From: JBNKHG01 sp050290225
Lineage (GTDB): Bacteria > Pseudomonadota > Gammaproteobacteria > Pseudomonadales > Cellvibrionaceae
Assembly (NCBI GenBank): GCA_050290225.1
Contig: JBNKHG010000091.1
Location: 1-64,000, forward strand
Reading direction: 5' to 3'
Length of the DNA stretch: 64,000 nt
Below the pieces are notes generated by a model. The model had not been told where the DNA came from. It worked only from the letters and a program-made list of their open reading frames with translations, and searched no databases. Shown piece after piece: positions 43,532-51,934 of the stretch. Each line of letters opens with the position of its first letter. The first letter of the stretch is position 1. A program made the position numbers and the translations under genes.

Positions 43532-44920
43532 TCAGTCAACCGGAATGGTAGCACTGTAGTTGACAGCATCGGGACCCGGGTCGACCAATTCCAGTGACAA
43601 ATGAATCGGCTGGTCGATTGGCATAAGCCGCCGGCCCGCTAGCTCGCCACGCAGATACTCGTCGGGTGCAAAGCGGCGCTGGGCGATCGCCTGTCCCTGC
43701 AGGTTGGAAAAAGTCAATTCCAGCTCCGGGAATGGCTGGCGAAAACCAGCGGTATTCAGGAGTATGGCATCCACCATCAGAGCCTTCTCGGCGCGGGGGT
43801 GGCTGCGTACTACCAGGTTGTAGGCCTTGATAAGGCGGCGATCTTGGATCGGCGGAACCTGGCAACCCAGTGTTGGGCAAAGGGTGATGTACCAGCTTCG
43901 ATAGGGTTCAATCCGGCCGTAGTACTCGATTTTGAACCAGGCGAACTGGGCGAACAGGACCAGGGCCGCAATCAGGGACAGGGTGCCCCAGAGCAGTTGG
44001 CGGTGCCAGCGACGCGAAGGCTTGGCCCAGTCCATTTCCACCGGTGCGGGCTCGATATTGGCCAGGTATTCCCGCTGTTCCTCGGGAGCATTTTGCTGGT
44101 CGTTGAACAGGGTTTCGGCCGACGGCTTGGGTTCTGCTCCGGTTTCCCGGGAATGAAAAGCGCCGATGTCGCCGAGGGTGGGTTCGGTGCCGTCGGCCAG
44201 GGGTTGTCCTAATGTGGCTTCGATGTCAGCGTCGGAGGCTGGGGAAAAGCTGCCGGTGGCGCGCAGGGAATAGTCGTGTTGTTCTTCCCCGGGCTTCTGC
44301 GTCTTGTCGGCCTTAGTTTGCTGCGCCTGATCACCATTCTCGCTCTGTTGTTCCTGCTCCAGCTCTGCCAGCAAACTCACGGCCCAGGATTCATCGGTGG
44401 AGGTGCTCTCCTCCTCATCGGGATCAGGCTCCCGGGCAGACCGCTCGAACAGGGAGTTGGGCTCGGGCTTCCAGGCGTGAAGCTCGATAAAATTGTCACC
44501 CAGTTCACTCCCGGTATGTTCGGCATCAGGGGTGTCGTCGTCGATCAGCTCCATATCGTCGCTGATAAGCAGGTCATCGTCCGGATCGCCACTATCGGTT
44601 TCTCGGTCGATTGCGGCTTGATCGAATTCAAGGCGACCGTCTTTTTTCGGAGCCTCGGCCTGGGTCTCAGCGACTTTGCACTCAGTAGCCTTGGTCTCAG
44701 CAGCTTTGGTCTCAGTGGCTTTTGTATCAGTGGCTTTGGTCTCAGCGGTTGGCGTGAGCAGGTGATCGAGAGCCTTGAATATCTGCAGGCAGGAGCCACA
44801 GCGCACCGCGCCCTTGGCTGTTTGCAGTTGGGCGGGGGTAATCCGGAATGAGGTACTGCATCCGGGGCAGCGGGTCACCATATCGTCCGGGTAGGGTTTT
44901 GTGTTGGTGGATTCCGGCAT
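43532..44920 (-). CDS. Zinc-ribbon DUF3426 membrane protein
   Basis: A 462-residue protein starting with an MJ0042-type zinc ribbon (Cys18, Cys21, Cys41, Cys44). A long acidic, low-complexity region follows (about 55-260), including four or more TKATE-type five-residue repeats near residues 60-85. Then comes one transmembrane helix (about 305-325: LLWGTLSLIAALVLFAQF) and a C-terminal DUF3426 domain expected in the periplasm (LTPT-less, VRSHPRAEKALMVDAIL). The function is unknown. Usual neighbour of prmA and dusB in pseudomonads. GGAAAAGAG precedes the ATG at 44920. Confidence 0.87.
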   Translation of the reverse strand: MPESTNTKPYPDDMVTRCPGCSTSFRITPAQLQTAKGAVRCGSCLQIFKALDHLLTPTAETKATDTKATETKAAETKATECKVAETQAEAPKKDGRLEFDQAAIDRETDSGDPDDDLLISDDMELIDDDTPDAEHTGSELGDNFIELHAWKPEPNSLFERSAREPDPDEEESTSTDESWAVSLLAELEQEQQSENGDQAQQTKADKTQKPGEEQHDYSLRATGSFSPASDADIEATLGQPLADGTEPTLGDIGAFHSRETGAEPKPSAETLFNDQQNAPEEQREYLANIEPAPVEMDWAKPSRRWHRQLLWGTLSLIAALVLFAQFAWFKIEYYGRIEPYRSWYITLCPTLGCQVPPIQDRRLIKAYNLVVRSHPRAEKALMVDAILLNTAGFRQPFPELELTFSNLQGQAIAQRRFAPDEYLRGELAGRRLMPIDQPIHLSLELVDPGPDAVNYSATIPVD

Positions 44921-45116
44921 GGCGAACTCTTTTCCTTTCAAAAAACTGTTTCCCCATATTCCTGGACCTGATTGCCCGGTAGTCATATTCGTCCGTCGGG
45001 TTGACTGGCCAGGGAGTTTGCTGGTGCAAGTGTAGTCTTTCCCGTAAGTCGGGTAAATCAACGCTTTGGGGTGAGGCGTCAGGTTGTGAGCTGGACCACA
45101 GGGCAGTTCCCGCGAG

Positions 45117-46001
45117 CTATTGGCGAACTTTGGTAGCTGTCAGCCTCACCCACTCTTCCAGTTGGGCTGGGTCATCGAACTCGAACCAGGGGCGATAGGC
45201 CATCATTACCGCCTCGGCCTGGGAGGTGAGGATGCCGGACAGGCAAATTTTACCGCCGAGTCGAGTGAGGTCGTTCAGTGTGCCCGCCAAATCCGCTAGC
45301 GGTCCGGCGAGAATATTCGCCAGGGTGATATCCGTCTGCACCCGCGGGCAGTTATCCGGCAAATAAACTGGCATCGCTTCAGCGGGCAGACGATTACGGC
45401 GGGCGTTATCCCGGGTGGCAGTCAAAGCCTGGGGATCGATATCGATTCCCACCACCTGCTCGGCTCCCAGCATCAGGCTGGCGATACCAAGAATGCCGGA
45501 ACCACAGCCATAATCCACCAGGGTTTTGCTGGCCATGTCCTGTTCGGCAATCCACTGCAGACACAGAAATGTGGTGGGGTGGGTGCCGGTGCCGAAGGCC
45601 AGGCCGGGGTCCAGCAGCAGGTTGACCGCCTCGGGTTGGGGCGGCTCCTGCCAGCTGGGGCAAATCCAAAGGTTGTCGCCGCACTGTATGGGGTGATAGT
45701 GCTTCATCCACTCCCGTTCCCAGTCCTTGTCCTCCAACTGTTCCCACCGGTGTTCGGGTAGTGGGCCTCCAAAGGATTGGGCAATGGCATCGTGGACTCT
45801 GCGGGTGTCGATGGCGGCATCAAAGAGGCCGGTGACGCGGGTTTCCCGCCACAGGGGCGTTTCCCCGAGGGCTGGTTCGAGAATCGGTTGATCGGCATTG
45901 TCTTCGAGGGTGACAGAGGCGGCGCCGTTGGCCAGCAGCGCATCTTCCACAGATTCAGCCTGGGTACGGGTGGTGTTGATTTTGAGCTGGAGCCAGGGCA
46001 T
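45117..46001 (-). CDS. prmA: Ribosomal protein L11 methyltransferase
   Basis: Trimethylates ribosomal protein uL11. From ATG 46001 the protein starts MPWLQLKINTT, aligned with E. coli PrmA, and its 294 residues match the E. coli 293; the frame extends upstream to 46070. SAM-binding motifs DPGLAFGTGTHPTT and DYGCGSGILGIAS are present, followed by NILAGPL. Upstream of DUF3426, dusB and fis. In Pseudomonas accC would precede it, but here the oxidase cluster intervenes. Confidence 0.95.
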   Translation of the reverse strand: MPWLQLKINTTRTQAESVEDALLANGAASVTLEDNADQPILEPALGETPLWRETRVTGLFDAAIDTRRVHDAIAQSFGGPLPEHRWEQLEDKDWEREWMKHYHPIQCGDNLWICPSWQEPPQPEAVNLLLDPGLAFGTGTHPTTFLCLQWIAEQDMASKTLVDYGCGSGILGIASLMLGAEQVVGIDIDPQALTATRDNARRNRLPAEAMPVYLPDNCPRVQTDITLANILAGPLADLAGTLNDLTRLGGKICLSGILTSQAEAVMMAYRPWFEFDDPAQLEEWVRLTATKVRQ

Positions 46002-46229
46002 AGGGGATGTCATTCGTTTTGTCTGTTGGATATTGGGGGCAGCGTTAAAAGCTGAAACTCTTAGCCGCAAGTATCCATATAAAAAAATCGTTTAAAAAAG
46101 ATGGCGCTAAGTCCTTGCTAACTGCAAGGGAGAGAGGGGGAGCGCCAGGGCCTGTACTATACTGGAGTTACAGTTAAATAAAACTGGTTCTCATCAACTA
46201 TTTGTTAGCGTCACGTCGGGGGCAATGTC

Positions 46230-46784
46230 ATGAAAAGACATTACTATATCAGTGATAACCTGGATGAGCTGGAAGCTGTTGAACACGAATTGGAAGACAA
46301 CGGGGTATCCACGCCGCAGATCCATGTACTCAGTGAGAATGATGCCGGTGTTGAGGAGCATCACTTACACGAGGTGGAGGCGGTTCTCAAAAAGGATGTC
46401 GTACACGGTACGGAAATTGGTGCGGTCGTCGGCGTGATAGTGGCGGCCCTGGTGTTGGTGGTGGCCTATTACTCCGGCTGGACGGAGACAGTAACTTGGG
46501 TGCCGTTCATCTTCCTGGCAGTTGTACTACTGGGTTTCTGTACCTGGGAAGGGGGGCTATTCGGTATCCAGGAGCCGCATAAGGATTTCCGTCGCTTCCA
46601 GGAAAAACTCCACGAAGGCAAACATGTGTTTTTCGTCGATGTGGATGAAAAACAGGAGCCATTGCTGGAACGTGTTATAGGCGCACATCCAAAAATGCAA
46701 TTGGCAGGTGTCGGTGACGCCACCCCCGGTTGGGTAATCGGAGCGCAACGGCGGTGGCGATCATTTATGGATACTATGCCTTAA
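46230..46784 (+). CDS. Conserved membrane protein of unknown function
   Basis: A 184-residue protein with a soluble N-terminal part (starting HYYISDNLDELEAVEHELED), two transmembrane helices (about 62-82 and 89-107), and a soluble C-terminal part (HVFFVDVDEKQEPLLERV). Very similar proteins occur in Pseudomonas, some loosely labelled magnesium transporter or NAD/FAD-utilising, neither of which I can support. The two soluble halves may be related alpha/beta folds. A GGGG lies before the ATG. Stands alone, facing the oxidase cluster, and its stop codon lies in a 20-bp duplication. Confidence 0.8.
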   Translation: MKRHYYISDNLDELEAVEHELEDNGVSTPQIHVLSENDAGVEEHHLHEVEAVLKKDVVHGTEIGAVVGVIVAALVLVVAYYSGWTETVTWVPFIFLAVVLLGFCTWEGGLFGIQEPHKDFRRFQEKLHEGKHVFFVDVDEKQEPLLERVIGAHPKMQLAGVGDATPGWVIGAQRRWRSFMDTMP

Positions 46785-46820
46785 TGACTGGTCTGGGGCC
46801 TTAATGACTGGTCTGGGGCT
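46781..46820. repeat. 20-bp tandem duplication covering a stop codon
   Basis: TTAATGACTGGTCTGGGGCC (46781-46800) is followed immediately by a copy differing in the last base (46801-46820). The first copy contains the TAA that ends the conserved membrane protein gene. Some 40 bp further on is a hairpin, GGGCAAACC with GGTTTGCCC (about 46859-46889), lacking a T-tract. Confidence 0.92.
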
Positions 46821-46959
46821 TAAAGGCGAGTCTTGCAGGATGTATCCCGGTCTGTGCGAGGGCAAACCCAATGGAGTATCAGGTTTGCCCCCGTATCCGA
46901 GCAAGAGGCCTTGTCGACCCATCCTCTGACGTGGCTCGATTGAAGTCATAAAATTTGGA

Positions 46960-47292
46960 TTACTGTCCGAAATAAAGCAGCCGGGACAGGAACGTATAAT
47001 CAGCCTCGGTGGCCATCAATCCAACGAGTATCAATAAACAAAGCGGCGGTAACAGGATCGCATAGATCAGTGCCAGCCGCTCCCACCACATATGCATGAA
47101 AATAGCGACAATCAATCCAGCCTTTAGCACCATAAAAGTCAACACCAGCCCCCAGCGCAGGTAGCCCTCCAGGTGGAAAAAATCCACCAGGTACGACAAG
47201 GTGCTGAGTACGAACAGCATCCCCCAGATTTTCAGATATAAACTGATGGGGTGCTGTTGCCCTTTGGATGAAACGGTTTGGTCGGTTTGCAT
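46960..47292 (-). CDS. Cytochrome c oxidase subunit IV (prokaryotic)
   Basis: A 110-residue protein with three transmembrane helices (about 20-40, 45-66, 75-95), matching the prokaryotic subunit IV family of heme-copper oxidases (KAGLIVAIFMHMWWERL). It stabilises the complex and is not catalytic. The ATG at 47292, six bases after AGAGGT, is preferred over 47331. Last gene of the five-gene oxidase cluster. Confidence 0.88.
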   Translation of the reverse strand: MQTDQTVSSKGQQHPISLYLKIWGMLFVLSTLSYLVDFFHLEGYLRWGLVLTFMVLKAGLIVAIFMHMWWERLALIYAILLPPLCLLILVGLMATEADYTFLSRLLYFGQ

Positions 47293-47343
47293 GGTTATAC
47301 CTCTCGCCGCCCTGATACAGCGTGTCCACAACCTGATATGGCG

Positions 47344-48036
47344 TTACCACAAATAGAACAGTGCAAAAATAAACACCCATACCAAATCCACGAAGTGCCA
47401 GTAGAGCCCGGTGATTTCCACAATGTCATAGTTGGTGTGTTCATAGTGGCCGCGCAGGACTTTAAAGGCTACGGTACTGAGATAGATTACGCCCGCCGAC
47501 ACGTGCAGCCCGTGGAAACCGGTAATCATAAAAAAGCAGGCACCGAACTGCGCTGCACCCATGGGGTTGCCCCATGGGCGCACGCCTTCGCTAATCAGTT
47601 TGGTCCATTCAAATGCCTGCATTCCGACAAAGGTGGCGCCCAGCAGAGCGGTGGCAACCATCAGAGCCGCGGCCTTGCGTCGGTCGCGCCGATAGCCGAA
47701 ATTGACCGCCATGGCCATGGTGCCGCTACTGCTGATCAGGATAAACGTCATGATGGCGATCAGGATCAGTGGGACATGGGTGCCGGCAATGTTCAGGGCA
47801 AAGACTTCGCTGGGGTTGGGCCAGGTGTCGGTTGTGCCCGCGCGCACAGTCATATAGCCGGTGAGGAAGCAGGTAAAGATAAACGTGTCGCTGAGCAGGA
47901 AGATCCACATCATGGCCTTGCCCCAGGGCACCTTTTTAAACGCATCTTTATCGGACGACCAGTCTCTGACCATGCCGGACCAACGACCGGCATTCGTCAG
48001 GGGAGTGAGAGGTTCGCGAGTGATTGGCTGCTGCAT
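47344..48036 (-). CDS. Cytochrome c oxidase subunit III
   Basis: A 230-residue heme-copper oxidase subunit III with about five to six transmembrane helices. Typical features are WGKAMMWIFLLSDTFIF at the start, QAFEW, FMITGFHGLHVSAGVIYL and a C-terminal YWHFVDLVWVFIFALFYLW. It supports proton uptake and stability of subunit I. It lies 51 bp before the subunit IV start and 53 bp after the second subunit III-like gene. Confidence 0.92.
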   Translation of the reverse strand: MQQPITREPLTPLTNAGRWSGMVRDWSSDKDAFKKVPWGKAMMWIFLLSDTFIFTCFLTGYMTVRAGTTDTWPNPSEVFALNIAGTHVPLILIAIMTFILISSSGTMAMAVNFGYRRDRRKAAALMVATALLGATFVGMQAFEWTKLISEGVRPWGNPMGAAQFGACFFMITGFHGLHVSAGVIYLSTVAFKVLRGHYEHTNYDIVEITGLYWHFVDLVWVFIFALFYLW

Positions 48037-48089
48037 GCGCCTGTCTCCCTGGTTTTAATCGCTCATTTCGCCGCTGTTTGCGACTGGTA

Positions 48090-48743
48090 TTAAGGTGTTG
48101 GCGTCAGTCCGCATAAGCTGGCGATAAATTCAATGCTGGCCGGGGGGCTAATCAACAGGCCGAATAGAACCAGCCAGATAAATAACAGATAGTGCCAGTA
48201 AGTGGTGCAGAGCTGGATTCGTAGCCGGAGTCGTTCTCGTGAGGTAATGGATGACCAGCTCAGCATCAGTCGGCACCAGGCAACCAGCCCGCCCACCAGG
48301 TGCAAGCCGTGAAGACCTGTCAATAAATAGAAAAAACTGTTGGCAGGATTACCGGCTACACCGAAGCCGGTAATGTTTAACTGTCGCCACAACCAAAGCT
48401 GTCCGGCCAAAAACAACAGGGTGAAAAATCCGCCGAGAAAGACCCAGTTTTTAGCTGTGGATTCGACATGACGGGCGCGTTGCAGGCAGGCACTGGCGGT
48501 GATTAGTAAGCCGGTGTTAAGTGACAATTGCCAGGGGCGGGCCAGCGGTTGCCAGGGTTGTGACAGTGCCTGCCAGTCGTTGAATTGCGAGCGCATCAAC
48601 CAGGCGATAATCAACAGGAAGAATAGCGAGGTGACGACGGCCAAAAAGACCCGCAGTCCTATCACCGCATGCTTTGAAGGCAGCGAGGATAGTCCCCCGT
48701 GGCCGCTGTAGTCTTCGGCGCGCCATTGAACACTGGTATTCAC
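48090..48743 (-). CDS. Second, divergent subunit III-like protein
   Basis: A 217-residue membrane protein with the subunit III signature FYLLTGLHGLHLVGGLVAW and CTTYWHYLLFIWLVLFGLL. It lacks the WGKAMMW start and is poorly similar to the neighbouring subunit III. It begins with GTG at 48743, overlapping the end of the subunit I gene by four bases (GTGA). Two subunit III-like genes in tandem are known from clusters such as coxMNOP. Its role in the complex is unclear. Confidence 0.85.
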   Translation of the reverse strand: MNTSVQWRAEDYSGHGGLSSLPSKHAVIGLRVFLAVVTSLFFLLIIAWLMRSQFNDWQALSQPWQPLARPWQLSLNTGLLITASACLQRARHVESTAKNWVFLGGFFTLLFLAGQLWLWRQLNITGFGVAGNPANSFFYLLTGLHGLHLVGGLVAWCRLMLSWSSITSRERLRLRIQLCTTYWHYLLFIWLVLFGLLISPPASIEFIASLCGLTPTP

Positions 48744-50524
48744 GTTTGCTCTCCCTGATCTTGCAGTTCGCTGTGACTGTGCAGGTCTTCGTCATCGGCC
48801 AGGCCAAGTTCCCGATTGGAGACAGTTTGGGGTACAAAGTCTTCCGTCACATCGGGCATGGAGTAGTCGTAGGGCCAGCGATACACCACCGGCAGGTGTT
48901 TGCCCCAGTTGCCGTGTACAGGCGGGGTTTGCGGGGTCTGCCACTCCAGCGATGTGGCTCCCCAGGGGTTGGGATCGGCTTTTTTGCCTTTGACAGTGCT
49001 CCAGGCCAGGTTGAACAGGAACAGCAACTGCGAGACACCGACCACCAGGGCTGCGACAGTGATGAAGGCGTTCAGGTCCTGGGCGGACTCGGGAATGAAT
49101 GCATAGTTTTCATAAGCGAAATAGCGCCTGGGCATACCGAGAAAGCCAAGGTAGTGCATGGGAAAGTAGATCAGGTAGGTTCCGAGGAAGGTGAACCAGA
49201 AGTGCCACTGACCCAGGGTCTCGTTCAACATGCGACCGGTAATCTTCGGGAACCAGTGGTAGATGCCACCAAACACCACCATGATCGGCGCCACACCCAT
49301 CACCATATGGAAGTGGGCCACCACAAAGTAGGTGTCGGACAGGGGAATATCGACAATCACATTGCCGAGAAACAGGCCGGTGAGCCCACCTACCACGAAT
49401 GTCAGCACAAATCCCAGCGCAAACAACATCGGCACGGTAAAGTGAATGTTGCCGCGCCACAGGGTTAGCAGCCAGTTATAGACTTTAATGGCGGTGGGGA
49501 TGGCGATAATCAGTGTGGTGGTGGCGAAGAAAAAGCCAAAGTAGGGGTTCATGCCGCTGACGTACATATGGTGAGCCCAGACGATAAAGCTTAATACACC
49601 GATGGCGATGATTGCCCAGACCATCATTTTGTAGCCGAAAATATTTTTGCGTGCATGCACACTGATCAGGTCAGAGACGATGCCGAAAGCCGGCAGCGCG
49701 ACAATATAAACTTCGGGATGCCCAAAAAACCAAAACAGGTGCTGGAACAGTATGGGGCTGCCCCCCTGGTGGTCCAGGGCCTGGCCCATGGACATTATCG
49801 CCGGCATAAAGAAACTGGTACCCAGAACCTTGTCCAACAGCAACATAACGCCACTGACGAAAAGCGCGGGAAAAGCCAGGAGTGCCAGAATGGTGGCAAT
49901 AAAGATTCCCCACACCGACAGCGGCATTCGCAACAGCGTCATGCCATAGGTGCGGGCCTGCAATACCGTGGTGACATAGTTCAGTCCGCCCATGGTGGCG
50001 GCTACGATAAAAATCACCAGCGATACCAGCATTAGGATAATGCCCCAGTCTGTGCCCGGAGTGCCCTGGGTAATGGCCTGGGGCGGGTAGAGGGTCCAGC
50101 CGGCCCCGGTGGGCCCGCCGGTGACAAAGAAGCTTGTCAGCAGAACGATAACCGACAGCAGATAAAACCAGTAACTCAGCATATTGACGAAGGGGAACAC
50201 CATATCCCGCGCCCCAACCATCAAAGGAATCAGGTAGTTGCCAAAACCGCCCAGAAAGAGGGCGGTAAGCAGGTAGATCACCATGATCATGCCGTGCATG
50301 GTCATATACTGGTAATAGCTGCCGGCATCCATTGGCAGTGCGCCGGGAAAACCGATCTGCATACGCATCAATCCTGACAATATCAATGCGATCAAGCCAA
50401 CAAAAATAGCCGTTAGCGAGTATTGGATGGCGATCACCTTGTGGTCCTGGCTCCAGATATATTTGGCGATGAAGCTCTGGGGCTCATGTTCCACTTGCTG
50501 TTCAATATCTTCGGCGTATGCCAT
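48740..50524 (-). CDS. ctaD: Cytochrome c oxidase subunit I
   Basis: The catalytic subunit: reduces oxygen at heme a3-CuB and pumps protons. The 594-residue protein has His77 (MHGMI) and His406 as likely low-spin heme ligands and His404 for heme a3. CuB ligands are His269 in FGHPEVY plus His318/His319, and the helix VI Glu271 and cross-linked Tyr273 mark the A1 type. Asp107 in GARDMVF fits the D-channel entry. It is preceded by subunit II and followed by the two subunit III-like genes. Confidence 0.95.
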   Translation of the reverse strand: MAYAEDIEQQVEHEPQSFIAKYIWSQDHKVIAIQYSLTAIFVGLIALILSGLMRMQIGFPGALPMDAGSYYQYMTMHGMIMVIYLLTALFLGGFGNYLIPLMVGARDMVFPFVNMLSYWFYLLSVIVLLTSFFVTGGPTGAGWTLYPPQAITQGTPGTDWGIILMLVSLVIFIVAATMGGLNYVTTVLQARTYGMTLLRMPLSVWGIFIATILALLAFPALFVSGVMLLLDKVLGTSFFMPAIMSMGQALDHQGGSPILFQHLFWFFGHPEVYIVALPAFGIVSDLISVHARKNIFGYKMMVWAIIAIGVLSFIVWAHHMYVSGMNPYFGFFFATTTLIIAIPTAIKVYNWLLTLWRGNIHFTVPMLFALGFVLTFVVGGLTGLFLGNVIVDIPLSDTYFVVAHFHMVMGVAPIMVVFGGIYHWFPKITGRMLNETLGQWHFWFTFLGTYLIYFPMHYLGFLGMPRRYFAYENYAFIPESAQDLNAFITVAALVVGVSQLLFLFNLAWSTVKGKKADPNPWGATSLEWQTPQTPPVHGNWGKHLPVVYRWPYDYSMPDVTEDFVPQTVSNRELGLADDEDLHSHSELQDQGEQT

Positions 50525-51622
50525 TCAGGGTTCCTCGTCGAGCGATTTTGTGTAGGCGATAATGGCGTCCAGTTGTTCCGAACTGAATTCGTAGGGAATC
50601 ATCACTGGCGGGTAGCCAGCCACCACCTTGGCTTTGGGGTCGAGTATGGATTCGCGCAAGTAGTTGTCGTCAACGGTGACACGGGTGCCGTCTTCCAGTT
50701 CTTCCGTTTTGCCATAGAGGTTTTTCCAGGTGGGGGCGAGGCTGGGGCTGCCATCGATACTGTGGCAGGCAAGGCAGCCGCGGCTCTCGGAGAGTTTACG
50801 ACCCTGCTCCGCGAGGCCTGTTTGGGTGCCGCCGTTGAGACTGTGGGCAAAGGTGGTTTGCTGTGAAAGCCATTGCTGATAATCTTCAATGTCCTCAATA
50901 ATGACTTTGCCGCGCATGTTGTAGTGGCCGACGCCGCAGAGTTCGGCACAGAGAATTTCGAACTCTCCCCTTTCCTTGGGTGTCATCCAGAAGTAAGACA
51001 CAAGGCCCGGGACCAAGTCCATCTTGGCGCGAAATTGGGGGACGTAAAAATTGTGCAGTACGTCCTTGGAGCGCAGCAGCAATTTCACCGGTCGGTCGAC
51101 GGGCAGGTGCAGCTCATTGCCCTGGATCAGGATGTCGTCCTGGCCGTTGGGGTCGTTGGGGTTCAGGCCGAAGGGATTGTCGAAGCTGATATGGCGGGTG
51201 TCGCTGGTACCCAGCTGGCCGTCTTTGCCGGGGTGGCGAAAACCCCACTGCCACTGCTGTCCCAGAACTTCGATCTTGTCGGCATCGCTCGGTGGGGTTA
51301 CGAATTCGGAGTAGACCACCAGGCCGGGTGCAAGCATGGCGATGATGCCGAGGGAGGTAATGCCAGTCAGCCAGAGTTCCAGTTTTTTGTTTTCCGGTTC
51401 GTAATGTGCGCGGTGTCCTTTTCTGTGGCGAAAGCGCACCAGCGTGTAGGCCATAAAGCCGCCGATAATCACAAAGACGATACCGGTGATGGCAAGGGTG
51501 ATGATCAGGGTCGTGTCGATGTTGCTCCAGTTGGACGCGACAGGTGTGAACCACCAGGGTGAGTAAAAATTGAAGAGCACTGAGGCTACAACAATTATTA
51601 GTATAACGACTGCTAAAGCCAT
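50525..51622 (-). CDS. ctaC: Cytochrome c oxidase subunit II with fused cytochrome c
   Basis: Receives electrons through CuA. The 365-residue protein has two N-terminal transmembrane helices (about 38-62 and 85-105), a CuA domain with His190, Cys225, Cys229, His233 and Met236 (LCAELCGVGHYNM), and a C-terminal cytochrome c domain with CLACH (Cys283-His287). The fusion defines a caa3-type oxidase. The N terminus has no obvious cleavable signal, so the first helix may be an anchor. First gene of the cluster; a TATATA box lies about 20 bp upstream. Confidence 0.94.
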   Translation of the reverse strand: MALAVVILIIVVASVLFNFYSPWWFTPVASNWSNIDTTLIITLAITGIVFVIIGGFMAYTLVRFRHRKGHRAHYEPENKKLELWLTGITSLGIIAMLAPGLVVYSEFVTPPSDADKIEVLGQQWQWGFRHPGKDGQLGTSDTRHISFDNPFGLNPNDPNGQDDILIQGNELHLPVDRPVKLLLRSKDVLHNFYVPQFRAKMDLVPGLVSYFWMTPKERGEFEILCAELCGVGHYNMRGKVIIEDIEDYQQWLSQQTTFAHSLNGGTQTGLAEQGRKLSESRGCLACHSIDGSPSLAPTWKNLYGKTEELEDGTRVTVDDNYLRESILDPKAKVVAGYPPVMIPYEFSSEQLDAIIAYTKSLDEEP

Positions 51623-51642
51623 TTTTTGTTAATCCTTGTGCT

Positions 51643-51672
51643 TATATAGGTTGTCCTATTTAAGCGCTGCAA
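51643..51672 (-). promoter_or_regulatory. Possible promoter of the oxidase cluster
   Basis: On the minus strand TATATA (51643-51648) stands 18 bases after TTGCAG, a weak -35, about 20 bp before the subunit II start. The gap between subunit II and the accC terminator (51623-51875) contains no other recognisable gene. Confidence 0.4.
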
Positions 51673-51875
51673 AAACTTGCCCGGGATAAACTGTGGCTGA
51701 GCGGTAATGGATGTTACTACCGTCGAGCCAGGACTTTCCCCTTACTCCTGCCTGCGGCAGTAGAACGGTATTCTAAAAAAAGCTTAGCTAGTGGTTGGAG
51801 ATTGTGCTAGTTGGCTTGTTATTTGGGCTGCTCGCTGCCTTTCGCTGTCGATTCCTGAAACAGTGAGCTCAAAAC

Positions 51876-51906
51876 AAAAACGCCCCGTTAAAAAACGAGG
51901 CGTTTA
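51876..51906 (-). terminator. Intrinsic terminator of aroQ-accB-accC
   Basis: An 11-pair stem (AACGCCTCGTT with AACGGGGCGTT, one mismatch) and a four-T loop, followed on the minus strand by TTTGTTTT. It lies 30 bp past the accC stop codon and separates the fatty-acid operon from the oxidase cluster. Confidence 0.85.
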
Positions 51907-51934
51907 ATCAAGGCAATTGAAATTCAGAAAAAAA

